Source of the DNA: Scleroderma bovista
Taxonomy: Eukaryota; Basidiomycota; Agaricomycetes; Boletales; Sclerodermataceae
Assembly (NCBI GenBank): GCA_037178675.1
Contig: JAYMGJ010000333.1
Span: 62,001 to 126,000, forward strand
Reading direction: 5' to 3'
Length of the DNA: 64,000 nt
Of the stretch, positions 22,715-34,800 are shown piece after piece. Below the pieces are notes generated by a model, which did not search any database, was not told the DNA's origin, and saw only the letters and a program-made list of their open reading frames with translations. Position numbers and translations under genes: made by a program. Within the stretch, counting starts at the first letter, position 1. Each line of letters begins with the position of its first letter.

Positions 22715-23742
22715 ATGTCGAACACTGCTAAGTCCACCAGCCCCATCGCCTCCGCTGCCACCGAGTCCAGGGATTGGACGAAGGCCCCAACACCGGAGCT
22801 TCAGTCCGGTAGCGAGGACGAGTCCGACGTCCTCGACGCCAAGGCGAAGGAACGTTGTCGTTGCAAGCAAGTGAAGAGGGAGGAGAAGCAGCGTAGGGAA
22901 GAGGCGGAGAGGCGAGCGCGCAAAGAGGCGGAGGCGGAGCAGAAGGCGAGAGAGGAGGTGGAGCGCCAGGCACGTGAGCAGGTGGAGAAGGACAGGGCGG
23001 AGGTGCAGCGAAGGGCTGCAGAGGTCGCAGCGAGGCAGAGGGCGTTGGCGCAGGAAGCGTCGAAGAAAAGAACGAGAGAAGAGCCGGAGGCGGGTCTGAG
23101 TGGTGACCAGAGTGACAACGTCCGGTAAGTACTTTTATTAATTTTCTTTGCTATTTTTAACTTCCTGGCAGGTGCGTTCGCTGTGCGAAGCACAAAGCCA
23201 AGTGCGAAAGGGACCCAGAGAAACCCAAGCAGCGCGCATGCATGAAGTGCGCCAGGCTCAAGGAGCGGTGCGAGTGGCCGGAGGCAGGGAACACCGGGTC
23301 TGGGTCCGGTGGCGACAAGGGCAAGGGGAAGGCAGTCGAGACGTCGCCACGAGGAGGGGAGAAGAGGAAGAAGAAGAAGACGGTTGCCAAGGTCGTCATC
23401 GACGACGACATCATCGAGGTGCCAGGGCCGTCTGGGCAGCGGTCCGGGTTTGACCCTGGACCGTTCCTGGAGCGGCTGGACAGGTTGACCAGGGCTGTTG
23501 AGGAGATGACTGGGCAGATGCACCGGGTCGCAGATGCCACTTGCTCAGTGGCGAGGGGAAATGAGCGGCTGATGGCCGGCCTCGAGACTTTTCTCGAGGA
23601 GTGTCGTTTCTTTACGGCACCCTGGGACGAGGACGAGGAGTCGGAGGACAGCGAGGCGAAGGTCGACCCGGAGGAGGTCAAACAAGAAGTCCAGGGGCTC
23701 CATGAGGAGCAGGAGAACCCTGGCAGCAGTGTGCCGGAGTAG
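22715..23742 (+). CDS. antisense Zn(II)2Cys6 cluster protein carried by gypsy-2
   Basis: Exon 1 is 22715-23124 and exon 2 is 23172-23742. The 47-nt intron (GTAAGT...GGCAG) predicts 326 residues. Splicing creates the cluster CVRCAKHKAKC...CMKCARLKERC, with spacing C-x2-C-x6-C-x11-C-x2-C-x6-C as in fungal Zn(II)2Cys6 proteins. It is preceded by a ~100-residue charged coiled-coil-like helix and followed by a Lys-rich patch (EEKRKKKKTVAKV), a helix (LERLDRLTRAVEEMTGQM) and an acidic tail. The start ATG (AAACATGTC) is conserved with gypsy-3. It lies convergent to pol and inside the element. Intact while gag and pol of the same copy are damaged. DNA binding is inferred from the motif. Confidence 0.75.
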
Positions 23743-23908
23743 GTGGTTCGGTCCAGACTCCTTGTAAATAGAAAATGATTAGTTTAACTTTTGTTTATAA
23801 AAGAAGTGGCTTTGACTTGGGAGTGAGTGATATTACAGAGACAGAGTGAAACGGATAGGGGAAACAGATAAAGGAAACGGATAAGAGAAACAGAGAGCGA
23901 GAGTATTA

Positions 23909-26900
23909 TTACATAGACGCGAGTGGTCCGGGTTTGTCCGGGTACCGGACATGGTAGTCTTCAAGTAATTCCGTAGCGTTGCCTAGCTCAGTGGCGAGTA
24001 GCCAAGAGGTTTCTTTGTCAGTTCCTTCGTAACCGGACCAACGTACCAAGTACAGCAGTTTGCATGATTTTCGTCGACGGTCAACCTTGGAGTCGAGGAT
24101 CTCAGAGATCTCGAACTCCGGTTCACCATCTACCTCGACTGGTGGCGGAGGAGGCTGTATCCGGTCCAGTATAGTGTTGGGTATGGCTGGTTCGAGTTGG
24201 GAGACGTGGAAGACGGGGTGAACGGCGCGCATGGAATCTGGAAGGCGTAGCGTAAAAGAGAGAGAGCCTACTTGTGCTATGATAGTGTAGGGCCCAAGAT
24301 TCTTTTCCGATAGCTTTTTGGATGGTCGAGTAGACCGGAAGTACTTGGCTTTCACATATACTTGATCACCTACTTTGAAGTCCGGTGCCGGAGTACGTTT
24401 GGCATCAGCCAGACCCTGGTAGCAAAGTTGCATGTGGGCCATTTCTTCTCGAAGGTATTGGTGCAGCGACTCAAGGTCGACTGCGTAGTCACGAGCCCGA
24501 GCTGAAGTCATGTCGCGTTCTGGGTAGACAGAGATGTTAGGGTGGTAGCCCTTGTTAGCAAAGAACGGAGAGACTCCGGTGGTAGCACTTGGTGCATTGT
24601 TGTATGCGAACTCCGCCAGTGGGAGTAAGTCCGCCCAGTTGTCCTGCTGGTAGTTGCAGTAGATCCGGAGGTACTGTTCCAGTGTCTGGTTAGACCGCTC
24701 TGTCTGGCCATCGCCCTCCAGGTGGTAACCGGAGGTGAAGTGGAGGCGCATGTCGAGGGCCTTTCCGAGTGACCGGAAGAAGTGAGAGACAAACTCTGTA
24801 CCGCGATCTGAGGTGACGTGGGCGGGAACACCGTGCTTGGAGAATACGTGGAGCAGGAAGAGTTTTGCAAGCTCTGGGCTAGTGATGGTGTTATGAGTAG
24901 GGATGAAAATGGCTTGTTTAGAAAGCCTGTCTACCACGACCAGGATGGCTGTAAAGCCAGTGGATGAAGGGAGTTGCTCTATGAAGTCCATCGAGATGGA
25001 ATTCCAGGGCTTCTCCAGTACGGGAAGCTGTTTCAGCAGCCCGTAGGGTCTATGGCGTGGTGTCTTAGCTCTTGCGCAAGAAGTACAGGACCGGACGTAG
25101 TCTTTGATGACGGTCCAGAGACCAGGCCAGGTATACTCACGCCAGATTAGCTCTAGAGTCCGGTTTTGCCCAAAGTGACCAGCGAGCGGGTGATCGTGTC
25201 AATACCGGAGTACCCGGAGACGGAGATCATCCAAGTCCGGTACGTATATGCGACCGTCTAGTTGAAGGAATCCAGCCTCGTCTGTGGACCAGCGAGAGTC
25301 CGGTGGATCTGCGAGGTGGACCTGGGCAATGGGATCAGAGGGTAGTGCGGAGAGGATGTCGCTATGGAGTGTTTCCACGTCCATGATTGCGACTGCACGG
25401 AGGACCGGAAACTCTAGATAAGTAGTGCGAAGAGAGTTAGAGAGCTGTTCTTGAGTGAACACCGGCCTAAGATTTTGGGGATTAACCCGGGCGTAGCCAC
25501 TATCCCCCTCTTTGGGGTAGATGTCCCATCGTCTAGTGAGAGCATCGGGCTTGGCACCGAGCTTACCAGGGCGGAAGCGAATGACAAGATTAAATTGTGA
25601 TAAAAACTCGGACCACCGGGCTTGCCGGCGGGAAAGTACCTTTGAGGTGGAGAAATACTCGAGGTTTTTGTGGTCCGTGACGACGTCTATAGGGGAGGTG
25701 GAGCCTTCGAGGTAATGGCGCCAGTTCTGGAAAGCTTCGAAAATAGCAAGTAGTTCCTTATTGTGGGTGTCGTAGTTTAACTCCGGAGCAGTTAAAGTCC
25801 AGGAGTAGTATGCGACCGGATGAATCTCTCCGTCGGCGCAAGTGATAGACAAGATGCCAGCGACAGCGTAGTCAGAGGTGTCAGTTTCCACAATAATAGG
25901 GGTGTCCGGAATGAAGTGGGTAAGGATGGGCGCGGTAGTGAAGGCGTGCTTGAGAGCATTGAAAGTGCGTCGACATTCCTCAGAGAAGTTCCAAGGAGCA
26001 TCCTTCCGGGTGAGCCGGGTGAGAGGGACCACGATGTCCGAGTAGTTGAATATAAACTGGCGGTAGAAATTGGCGAAGCCTAGGAAGGACTGGATGTCCT
26101 TTACCTTTCGAGGTTCAGGCCAGTCGGAGATGGTCTGGATTTTGTCCGGAGACATAGTTAGACTGTCAGGAGATAGGCGGTAGCCAAGATACTCTACCGA
26201 GTCCAAGTGGAACTCGCATTTCTCCGGTTTGGCGAAGAGGCCATGCAACTGGAGACGGCGGAGCACTTCCCGGACGTGCTGCTGGTGGGACTCCATATCC
26301 TTGGAGTAGATGAGGATGTCGTCGAGGTACACGACGACGCAGACATCCAGCATGTCAGCGAAGATGGTGTTGACAAAGCGCTGGAAGGCTGCAGGGGCGT
26401 TAGTGAGGCCAAAGGGCATTACTAACCACTCGTAAGACCCATAGCGCATACGGAAGGCGGTCTTCCACTCATCGCCCGGAGCAATCCGGACTAGATGGTA
26501 CGCGTGCCAGAGATCGATCTTTGAATATATTTTAGCACGGCTAGGTGAGTCCAAAAGATCAGAGATTAGGGGGAGTGGATAGCGATCCTTTTTGGTGATT
26601 TTGTTTAGGCCTCGGAAGTCAACGCAGAGGCAGAGTGAGCCATCCTTCTTTTTTACGAAGAGGACCGGAGCAGCGTGGGAGGAAGCGGTAGGACGGATGA
26701 AACCTGTATTGAGATTCTCGTCGATGAAGGTCCGGAGAGCAGAGAGCTCAACCGGAGACAGTGAGTAGAGAGTTCCCAGAGGAGGGGAGGTACCTTCTTC
26801 AAGGTCGATCTTCAAGTCATAGTCGTGATGCAGGGGAAGTTCAGAGGCCTTCGCCTTACTGAACACATCCGCATAATCGCGATACTCCAGAGGGACGATG

Positions 26901-27625
26901 TCCAAGTCTGGCGGAGTAGAGGCGGAGGAAGAACGAGCCTTTGCTGTGTCAGAAGGACGCAGCTGAAGTTGGTATTTGGTGGATCCTTCTAATTTGCACG
27001 CACGCACGAATGCGGCTGCGTTAATCAGAGAGATGTGGGGAGGGGTGCAAACCGGAGTGTCGACAGATGGCGCGAGGCCGGGGTCAGATTGGCCGGAGGG
27101 GCCGGAGACAGGGTTACCGGACTGAACCGGAGAGGGAGTCGACGGGGGCGCTAGCAAACTTGGTGCAGGGGTCCGGAAAGTTAAACTGCTCAGTACCCAG
27201 TCAATCAACGGATTGTAGCGGGTGAGCCAGTTATGTCCAAGGACAATCGAGCATTCAGAATCTAACGGAGCGAGGTAAAAAGTCATAGGGGTGACATCAC
27301 CGGATGCGGGGAATTTCACTGATAAATCGACAGCTTGAGTGATTACAAAGTTTGATGTACCGTCAAAGAGCCGGAGTGTAATCGGAGGAACGGAGTAGGT
27401 GGTAATATTGTTTTTGTGCGCAAATTGTATATCTACAAAGCAATGTGTGGACCCGGAGTCCACAAGAGCGTGGGTTTTAGGTAAGTCAAATGGTAAGAGG
27501 ATAACATGTGGCATAAGGGAATTAGGGTCATAAAGAGCGGACGCGTTGAGGCGGGCCTCCTTGGGTGCACTTCCGGAGTCAACGCAGCTCACCGGTTGTG
27601 CGGAGGGCCGGGAGCTGCTTACTCT
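23909..27625 (-). pseudogene. pol: gypsy-2 pol polyprotein with one in-frame stop
   Basis: One frame of 1239 codons entered from gag by a presumed -1 shift. Protease: ALVDSGSTHCFVD near residue 55 of the frame. RT: VKKKDGSLCLCVDFRGLN and the catalytic VYLDDILIYS (DNA 26315-26335). RNase H: VETDTSDYAVAGIL. Integrase: zinc-binding H-H-C-C (CTSC), catalytic Asp in MDFIEQ, Asp in TSDRGTEF, Glu in GQTERSNQTLE. Then a GPY-type segment (LGPYTII) and a C-terminal chromodomain (EISEILDSKVDRR...YLVRWSGYEG). A TGA at 25199-25201 interrupts the frame between RNase H and integrase; both sides are otherwise open. RT has Cys where the usual Arg precedes LCVD. Confidence 0.88.
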
Positions 27626-29075
27626 TTTTTTGACTCAGAGTTGGCACCCAAGTTTGAGTCTGTCTTACCGGACTCGGCAGCGTCAGTAGCCGCAGCGCGA
27701 GCTTTGGCCTTTTTGGTTTTCTTGGGACAGTTGTCCGCAAAGTGACCGGTACCTCTGCAGAACATGCAGAGGTTATTGTCTAGTCGCCACTTTCGCTCAT
27801 CGGCGGTGAGCTTTCCATCCTTACCAAGCTTGTTGGTGAGGTCCGGTCTGGTGGAACCGGAAGAGGATGGATTGCTGGTCGTTTTGGACGACCCAGCAGT
27901 GGCGGAGCTAGAGGCGTTGCCGGACTTGGATTTCTCCTTGCCGGACTTGGGTGAGTTGCCTCTGGAGTCGGAGGTCTTAGCTGGGGACGAGGTGGACTGA
28001 CTCTTTGTGGTACGAGCAATCTTGTCTTTGCGCTCCCAGTAGCGCATGTCAATCTCCTGGCATAGTGCCCGGAGTCCATGGAGAGTCAGGGGCTTGCCGA
28101 CTCGAGCAATCTCGTCTTTCAGACGATCCGGAAGTCCGGAGTAGAACAGGCGGCGAAGCGCGCCATCTCTGTAGTCCTGGACCTGGGAGGTGAGTCGGTT
28201 GAAGTCCACAATATACCGCGTAACACGGTGTGCGTCCTTCATCCAGAGGTGTTCGAGCTGGTGCTCAGCATCGGCGATGGGATCGTGAGGTCCGAATATA
28301 CTCTGTATTTCGGCGACGAAATGGACCCAGCTATCCATCCAGCGCGGACGGTCAGCTGGATCGCCGGAGTTCAGGAGATCCGGTTCGAACCATTCCAGGG
28401 TCATACCTTTTAAGTAGGACTGGGTGTCACCTTTGCCCTGTCCTGGCGGAAAGCCTTGGCACGGTCCTGAAAACAGAGCTCACACTGGACCAAGAAGGTC
28501 CAGAGCTTTTTGGGATCTGTGCCATCGAAGGTGTCTGGTTCACGGACTTTGGCACGGGAGGAGGAGGACTCGTTAGTCCGGCGGGAAGAGCGGGAGAGGC
28601 GGTTGACAGCGATGGCGAGGTTGTGGAAGACCGCTAGACTTGGGTCTAAGTCCTCCGTGGCGTCTAGGAAATCCTCGTCGTCGTCATCGTCATCTCTGGG
28701 GTCGTCCGGATCATCTCCAGGGTCGTCCGGATCATCTCCAGGAGCGTCCTCAGGACCGAACCATTGGTAACGGCCAGTGTTGGGGCGTTCTGGAGTAGAG
28801 TCGCGATGGTAGGGGAAGTCATCACCGGGAACGAATCCACGGCGACCAGGGTCTACAGAACCACGAAGGCTTTGAGACACAGTGTCGCGACGCGGAGTCA
28901 TCGACACTACTGGGCTTCGAGCTGTGAAGCTCCGGAATTGGCTTACAGAAGCCGGAGGTTGCCTGCGGTTAGACAGGGCTTGTTGGGCGGCAGAGAGGTG
29001 GAGGTCGTCTACTGCACCTGCTTCCTCAGCAAGTGCTGCAGTGGTACGAGCGCGGGAGCGCGTGGTCATAGTCAT
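27619..29075 (-). pseudogene. gag: gypsy-2 gag with frameshift
   Basis: The ATG at 29075 (MTMTTRSRART) opens the N-terminal part, ending prematurely at 28410. The rest continues in another frame (28404-27619). Compared with gypsy-1, about 4 nt are missing near 28425-28430, inside the VTFAQSYLKG region. Domains: acidic Asp/Pro-rich N-terminus, capsid domain (TFDGTDPKKLWTFL...LEWFEPDLL), Ser/Lys-rich linker and one CCHC knuckle CMFCRGTGHFADNC. Capsid protein of the element; not translatable in full from this copy. Confidence 0.85.
27625..27631 (-). promoter_or_regulatory. putative -1 ribosomal frameshift heptamer
   Basis: The minus strand reads A AAA AAA in the gag frame, one Glu codon before the TAA stop. 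Slipping -1 enters the pol frame (AGA GTA AGC AGC...), open onward, giving a Ser-rich run before VDSG that matches gypsy-1. No ATG occurs at the start of pol, consistent with this route. Confidence 0.65.
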
Positions 29076-29145
29076 AAGGAAACTGGACAGGATATGCATA
29101 CGAGGTTTGGGACAGTGAACCCACACAAGTGCGAGTCTGAAATAC

Positions 29146-29785
29146 TGTCAAGTCCGGGTCTACTCCGGTAGGGGGTCCGGTCAAGTCCGGACGAGCGCGG
29201 ACCAAGGAAGAGGGCAGAGGGCTGGATGAGGGAGTAGTCTGGCCGGAGTTGGTGACCGCTTGGATTCAACGACAAGGACGACGTGCGTTGATCCCTTGTG
29301 TAGGTTCCGGTCAAGGTGATAGAGACGGAGACAGAGACGGAGACAGGCAGAGACTGGAGTAGTGACTAAGTTGATTTCAGACTGAGGAGTACAGGATAAA
29401 CTACAGGGTACTTATACTAAGTAGAAACTAGGGTCGAGTACATACGGTGACAAGTAAACAACCTAATAGTGGACAAGGGATGACCGGAGTTAGGACTAGG
29501 TCAGGTCCAGTGAAAATAAAGTCAGGTCTGTGTAAAATAAATCAGGTCTGGTGAAAATGCTACAAGGTATAGGATATATCGAGTTCACGGAGAACTCACG
29601 TCAAGGCAGGGTAGACGGCGAGGTGTAGTAAGAGCGAATGGAGTATAGACCAAGGGTCGTAGTTAGCGGAAGGTTATCTGCGCGACCGTTGACCGGAGTA
29701 ACTGAGAATGACCGGAGTTGAGCTGTAGGCCTGCAATGTGACCGGAGTAACCGGATATGATCCGGAGTTGGACATGGTTGTAACA
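29146..29785 (-). repeat. gypsy-2 5' LTR
   Basis: 640 bp, TGTCAAGTCCGGG...GGTTGTAACA, followed by the target duplication ACTTC at 29786. The inner edge, read on the minus strand as GTATTTCAGACTCGCAC, is the candidate primer-binding region shared with gypsy-1. Confidence 0.9.
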
Positions 29786-29790
29786 ACTTC

Positions 29791-31855
29791 CCTGGATGCA
29801 TTGAAAGGTTTGGCATTCAAGACATTGTCTCTAATTGAGAGAACGGTCATGGTGTGGTCACAGTTGTCATGGTTGGGTGTGGTGGTGGCCATCTTTGCTG
29901 TTGTTTGGCATGGTGGAGAGCGTCGTGGTCATGGTTTGTGTTGTGTTGGTGGTGGTATCATTGTCACTGGTGTGGTGTGGCTGTTGTCAATGGCATTTTG
30001 TGAAGGTCATGTGGTTGTGGTGGTCGGCATTGTGGTAATGGTGGTGGTGTTGTCGTCATTGCATTGTGGTGGTTGGTGTGTGGGTGCACATACAGAGGAC
30101 CTGTAATATTAATGCTTAGTAAATGGAATAAAAAAGAAAACATACCTCATACTAGTAGAGGCAATCACACTCTGCAGGCATACATACATGCAGGTGGAGG
30201 AGCCTGTAAAAATAGTTAGAACAAAAAAAAGAAAACACACCTGTGCATGTGACTGCACTGTGGTGGTGTGTTCAATGCTGCTGCTGGTTGATGCTGGTCA
30301 GGGAAATGGAGGTGGTGCTGGTGTGGGAGTGGCGGCATGCATGAACATTTGACAGTGTGATTACAGAGGGAGTGGATGGGGGTGGGGGTGGGGATGGGGT
30401 AAGCAATGGGACTTGAAGAAATTTTGTCAAGTTACCTTATGTAACCTGTACTGTAAAGGTGCTGTGTCAGCACTGTGTTCCCATGGAACTGGGACCCTGT
30501 TGCAATATATGCTGTAAGCACTGTCAAATACTGTACTATTATGGTAATTACTGTAGGCACTGTCCTGAAATAAGGGATTTGCTGATGTGGAGCTAAGGCT
30601 ATGATATCATGAACAGCCATGTGGTAGATTAGATGCCTAGATAAGATACTATGCTACAATAAGAAAAGATAAAAGTTATGGTCTGTTACACATGCACCCA
30701 GCATAAACCATTGATGAAGTGTGCACAAGACTGCAGGAACTTTGACCCATATTAGTGTAGACTTAGTAATAGTCCTCTTTAGAGTAGATGTTACATGTCA
30801 CAGTCAACATCACACTATTTGTTGTATATAAACAGCAGACATCACTGACATAATATAACAGCTCTTAACCAGCTATTGCTATCATCTCCACTTGTGCACT
30901 CCTCCCAACAGGTGAGTTGGAGTAGCAGTTCCACTATGTATTTAGGGTATTGCTTCAACATAGGCCCCATTAAGGACCATTTTCAGCTAGTGAAAATCCA
31001 GCACAATCCATATTTAGTTTCATTTGAGAAACTCCAGGAGAAACCCCAGCCACTATCTTACATTGCAAAAATTATTATTATTGTAAACATAATTCATTTT
31101 GCCAACCTCACAATTTGATAGTACTGGTGAAATGCCAATGGTATGCTGGCAACAACCCAGCAAGCACCAGAGGCTGGGAATTCCCAACATGTGAAGACCT
31201 ATTAGGTGGATATATCTGTAGAAGGATATGTACCTAATAGGTCTACTTAGGGGGTTGACTGAAGTAGGTTTGTACAGCACCTGAGGTTGGTGATGAACAG
31301 GAGTATTAAAGTGAGTATATGACTTGCATGGTTGCACCCCATGTAGTCACCTTCCTTTTTCAGTAGCACACATGTTCACCACTGTGCAGCCACTGGGAGG
31401 TTCTTCATCCTTTCATTGAATCTCCCAGGTGTGTATTAGACACAAAGTGTTATAAGTAGTAACTAATACATTGTCCTTTCATTGAATCTCCCTGTGTCTG
31501 CTGTGAGTTGGGTAATGGTCTGTATCACACTGAGAAGTAACTGTGACATGACTGCACAGTGGGGGACCTACCTGTGGTGCTGTACTAAGCATTTTCCTCA
31601 CTGTTAGAGGCCTGTATAGTTAGTTACTAAATTGTTGATGCTAGAGGGCCATATGGGTGAGATTCAGATAAAATGGGACTAAATAACATGTACTAGAAGA
31701 GGATGTCACAACATAGACATGTAATGTAACAAATAGCAAATTCTTCAGACAAACAGAATTGATATGGTTAGAGAAAACCTTCAAATATGATTAGGGTTAA
31801 AGGAGCTTCTTTGCTGGCAGACATCATTAGACACTTTATGTAGTCCTGAAAAGGA
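29791..31855. other. gene-free stretch with low-complexity and dispersed repeats
   Basis: 29860-30100 is a TGG/GTT-rich low-complexity run. 31130-31290 is related to the sequence flanking the solo LTR at 6230-6310 and 7578-7620, so it belongs to a dispersed repeat. 31545-31620 is related to 14640-14700. A phrase CCTTTCATTGAATCTCCC occurs twice, near 31408 and 31474. I see no supportable gene. Confidence 0.5.
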
Positions 31856-34800
31856 TCACTTACACATACAGTTGTTTATAATGATATCAACAGTGACCTG
31901 CATCAATGCATCATAGGTATTATTGCTATGTTCCTTAATGGCATGCTGAAGAGCATTGAGAACAGTGGCTTGGGTTCCAGAGGTTTGATATTCCTTCACA
32001 GCAAGATCAAGAATGTTGCTTGCATCTCCATTTTGCTGCAGAAGAAAGTAGGAGTATTCAAAAATGAGAATGCATCCTTTGAATGGTTTAGAGAGTACAT
32101 GTGAGAATGAAAGATTCCTCACCAGCTCCATGAATGATTGACTTGTGCATAGGGGAAACCATAAACAAAGGATGCATTAAGGGTAATGCACCAGATCTAA
32201 GATCAACATCAGAATCTTTCTGTTAAATCACAAAACACATCAGTCAAATTCTAATGAAAGAAATGGTGCCTCACAAACTGAGGGACAGACATATTGGTAT
32301 ATTAAAATGAATACATATAAATAATATACCAAATTCTGGAAGAACATCATAGGAAACATGAATAACTGACAAATTGAATGGCTTACATGCTAAGTGTTCA
32401 AAAGTTATGAAAGGTGCAAATAAATAAGTGTGGATGAGAACAAAAGAATGTGCTCACATCCTGAAGGCATTTGTGTAAGGTTCATCACACTATATTTGCA
32501 TCAGAGAGCTGTACTGATGGTGAACTTACTTGCTAATAACAGAAAAGATGTAAGTATGGCATGGAAATGTAATTAGAATTACATCAGGATCTAGAATAAA
32601 AATTACACACATTCTAGGAAGCCAACAGGACCAAAGTCAGGGAGAGCAGAGTGAGAAGGGACACAGCTGGACCTGGCATGAAATCACTCACTGCCTGTCA
32701 AGCCAACAGCACCAGAGTGGGAGTGAGGTCAGTGAGAAGGGACCCAGCTGGACCTGGCATGAAATCACTCACCAACTGTCAAGCCAACAGCACCAGAGTG
32801 GGAGTGAGGTCAGTGAGAAGGGACCCAGCTGGACCTGGCATGAAATCACTCACTCGCTGTCAAGCCAACAACACCAGAGTGGGAGTGAGGTCAGTGAGAA
32901 GGGACCCAGCTGGACCTGGCATGAAATCACTCACTGCCTGTCAAGCCAACAGCACCAGAGTGGGAGTGAGGTCAGTGAGAAGGGACCCAGCTGGACCTGG
33001 CATGAAATCACTCACATCCTGTCAAGCCAACAGCACCAGAGTGGGAGTGAGGTCAGTGAGAAGGGACCCAGCTGGACCTGGCATGAAATCACTCACATAC
33101 TGTCAAGCCAACAGCACCAGAGTGGGAGTGAGGTCAGTGAGAAGGGACACAGCTGGACCTGGCATGAAATCACTCACATACTGTCAAGCCAACAGCACCA
33201 GAGTGGGAGTGAGGTCAGTGAGAAGGGACCCAGCTGGACCTGGCATGAAATCACTCACTGCCTGTCAAGCCAACAGCACCAGAGTGGGAGTGAGGTCAGT
33301 GAGAAGGGACCCAGCTGGACCTGGCATGAAATCACTCACTTCCTGTCAAGCCAACAGCACCAGAGTGGGAGTGAGGTCAGTGAGAAGGGACCCAGCTGGA
33401 CCTGGCATGAAATCACTCACTACCTGTCAAGCCAACAGCACCAGAGTGGGAGTGAGGTCAGTGAGAAGGGACCCAGCTGGACCTGGCATGAAATCACTCA
33501 CTCCCTGTCAAGCCAACAGCACCAGAGTGGGAGTGAGGTCAGTGAGAAGGGACCCAGCTGGACCTGGCATGAAATCACTCACTCCTGTCAAGCCAACAGC
33601 ACCAGAGTGGGAGTGAGGTCAGTGAGAAGGGACCCAGCTGGACCTGGCATGAAATCACTCACTCCTGTCAAGCCAACAGCACCAGAGTGGGAGTGAGGTC
33701 AGTGAGAAGGGACCCAGCTGGACCTGGCATGAAATCACTCACTACCTGTCAAGCCAACAGCACCAGAGTGGGAGTGAGGTCAGTGAGAAGGGACCCAGCT
33801 GGACCTGGCATGAAATCACTCACTTCCTGTCAAGCCAACAGCACCAGAGTGGGAGTGAGGTCAGTGAGAAGGGACCCAGCTGGACCTGGCATGAAATCAC
33901 TCACATACTGTCAAGCCAACAGCACCAGAGTGGGAGTGAGGTCAGTGAGAAGGGACCCAGCTGGACCTGGCATGAAATCACTCACCAACTGTCAAGCCAA
34001 CAGCACCAGAGTGGGAGTGAGGTCAGTGAGAAGGGACCCAGCTGGACCTGGCATGAAATCACTCACTCCCTGTCAAGCCAACAGCACCAGAGTGGGAGTG
34101 AGGTCAGTGAGAAGGGACCCAGCTGGACCTGGCATGAAATCACTCACTTGCTGTCAAGCCAACAGCACCAGAGTGGGAGTGAGGTCAGTGAGAAGGGACC
34201 CAGCTGGACCTGGCATGAAATCACTCACTGCCTGTCAAGCCAACAGCACCAGAGTGGGAGTGAGGTCAGTGAGAAGGGACCCAGCTGGACCTGGCATGAA
34301 ATCACTCACATACTGTCAAGCCAACAGCACCAGAGTGGGAGTGAGGTCAGTGAGAAGGGACCCAGCTGGACCTGGCATGAAATCACTCACCCACTGTCAA
34401 GCCAACAGCACCAGAGTGGGAGTGAGGTCAGTGAGAAGGGACCCAGCTGGACCTGGCATGAAATCACTCACATACTGTCAAGCCAACAGCACCAGAGTGG
34501 GAGTGAGGTCAGTGAGAAGGGACCCAGCTGGACCTGGCATGAAATCACTCACTGCCTGTCAAGCCAACAGCACCAGAGTGGGAGTGAGGTCAGTGAGAAG
34601 GGACCCAGCTGGACCTGGCATGAAATCACTCACTGCCTGTCAAGCCAACAGCACCAGAGTGGGAGTGAGGTCAGTGAGAAGGGACCCAGCTGGACCTGGC
34701 ATGAAATCACTCACTCCCTGTCAAGCCAACAGCACCAGAGTGGGAGTGAGGTCAGTGAGAAGGGACCCAGCTGGACCTGGCATGAAATCACTCACTCCCT

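Larger units (their letters stand above)
21910..29785 (-). mobile_element. complete-length Ty3/gypsy chromovirus (gypsy-2)
   Basis: 7876 bp with two 640-bp LTRs (21910-22549 and 29146-29785) and a perfect 5-bp target duplication ACTTC (21905-21909 and 29786-29790). Minus-strand order: LTR, gag, pol (protease-RT-RNase H-integrase-chromodomain), LTR. An extra two-exon gene lies on the opposite strand between pol and the 3' LTR. Gag carries a small frameshifting deletion and pol one in-frame TGA, so this copy is probably not autonomous. It inserted into repeat copy C. Confidence 0.92.
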
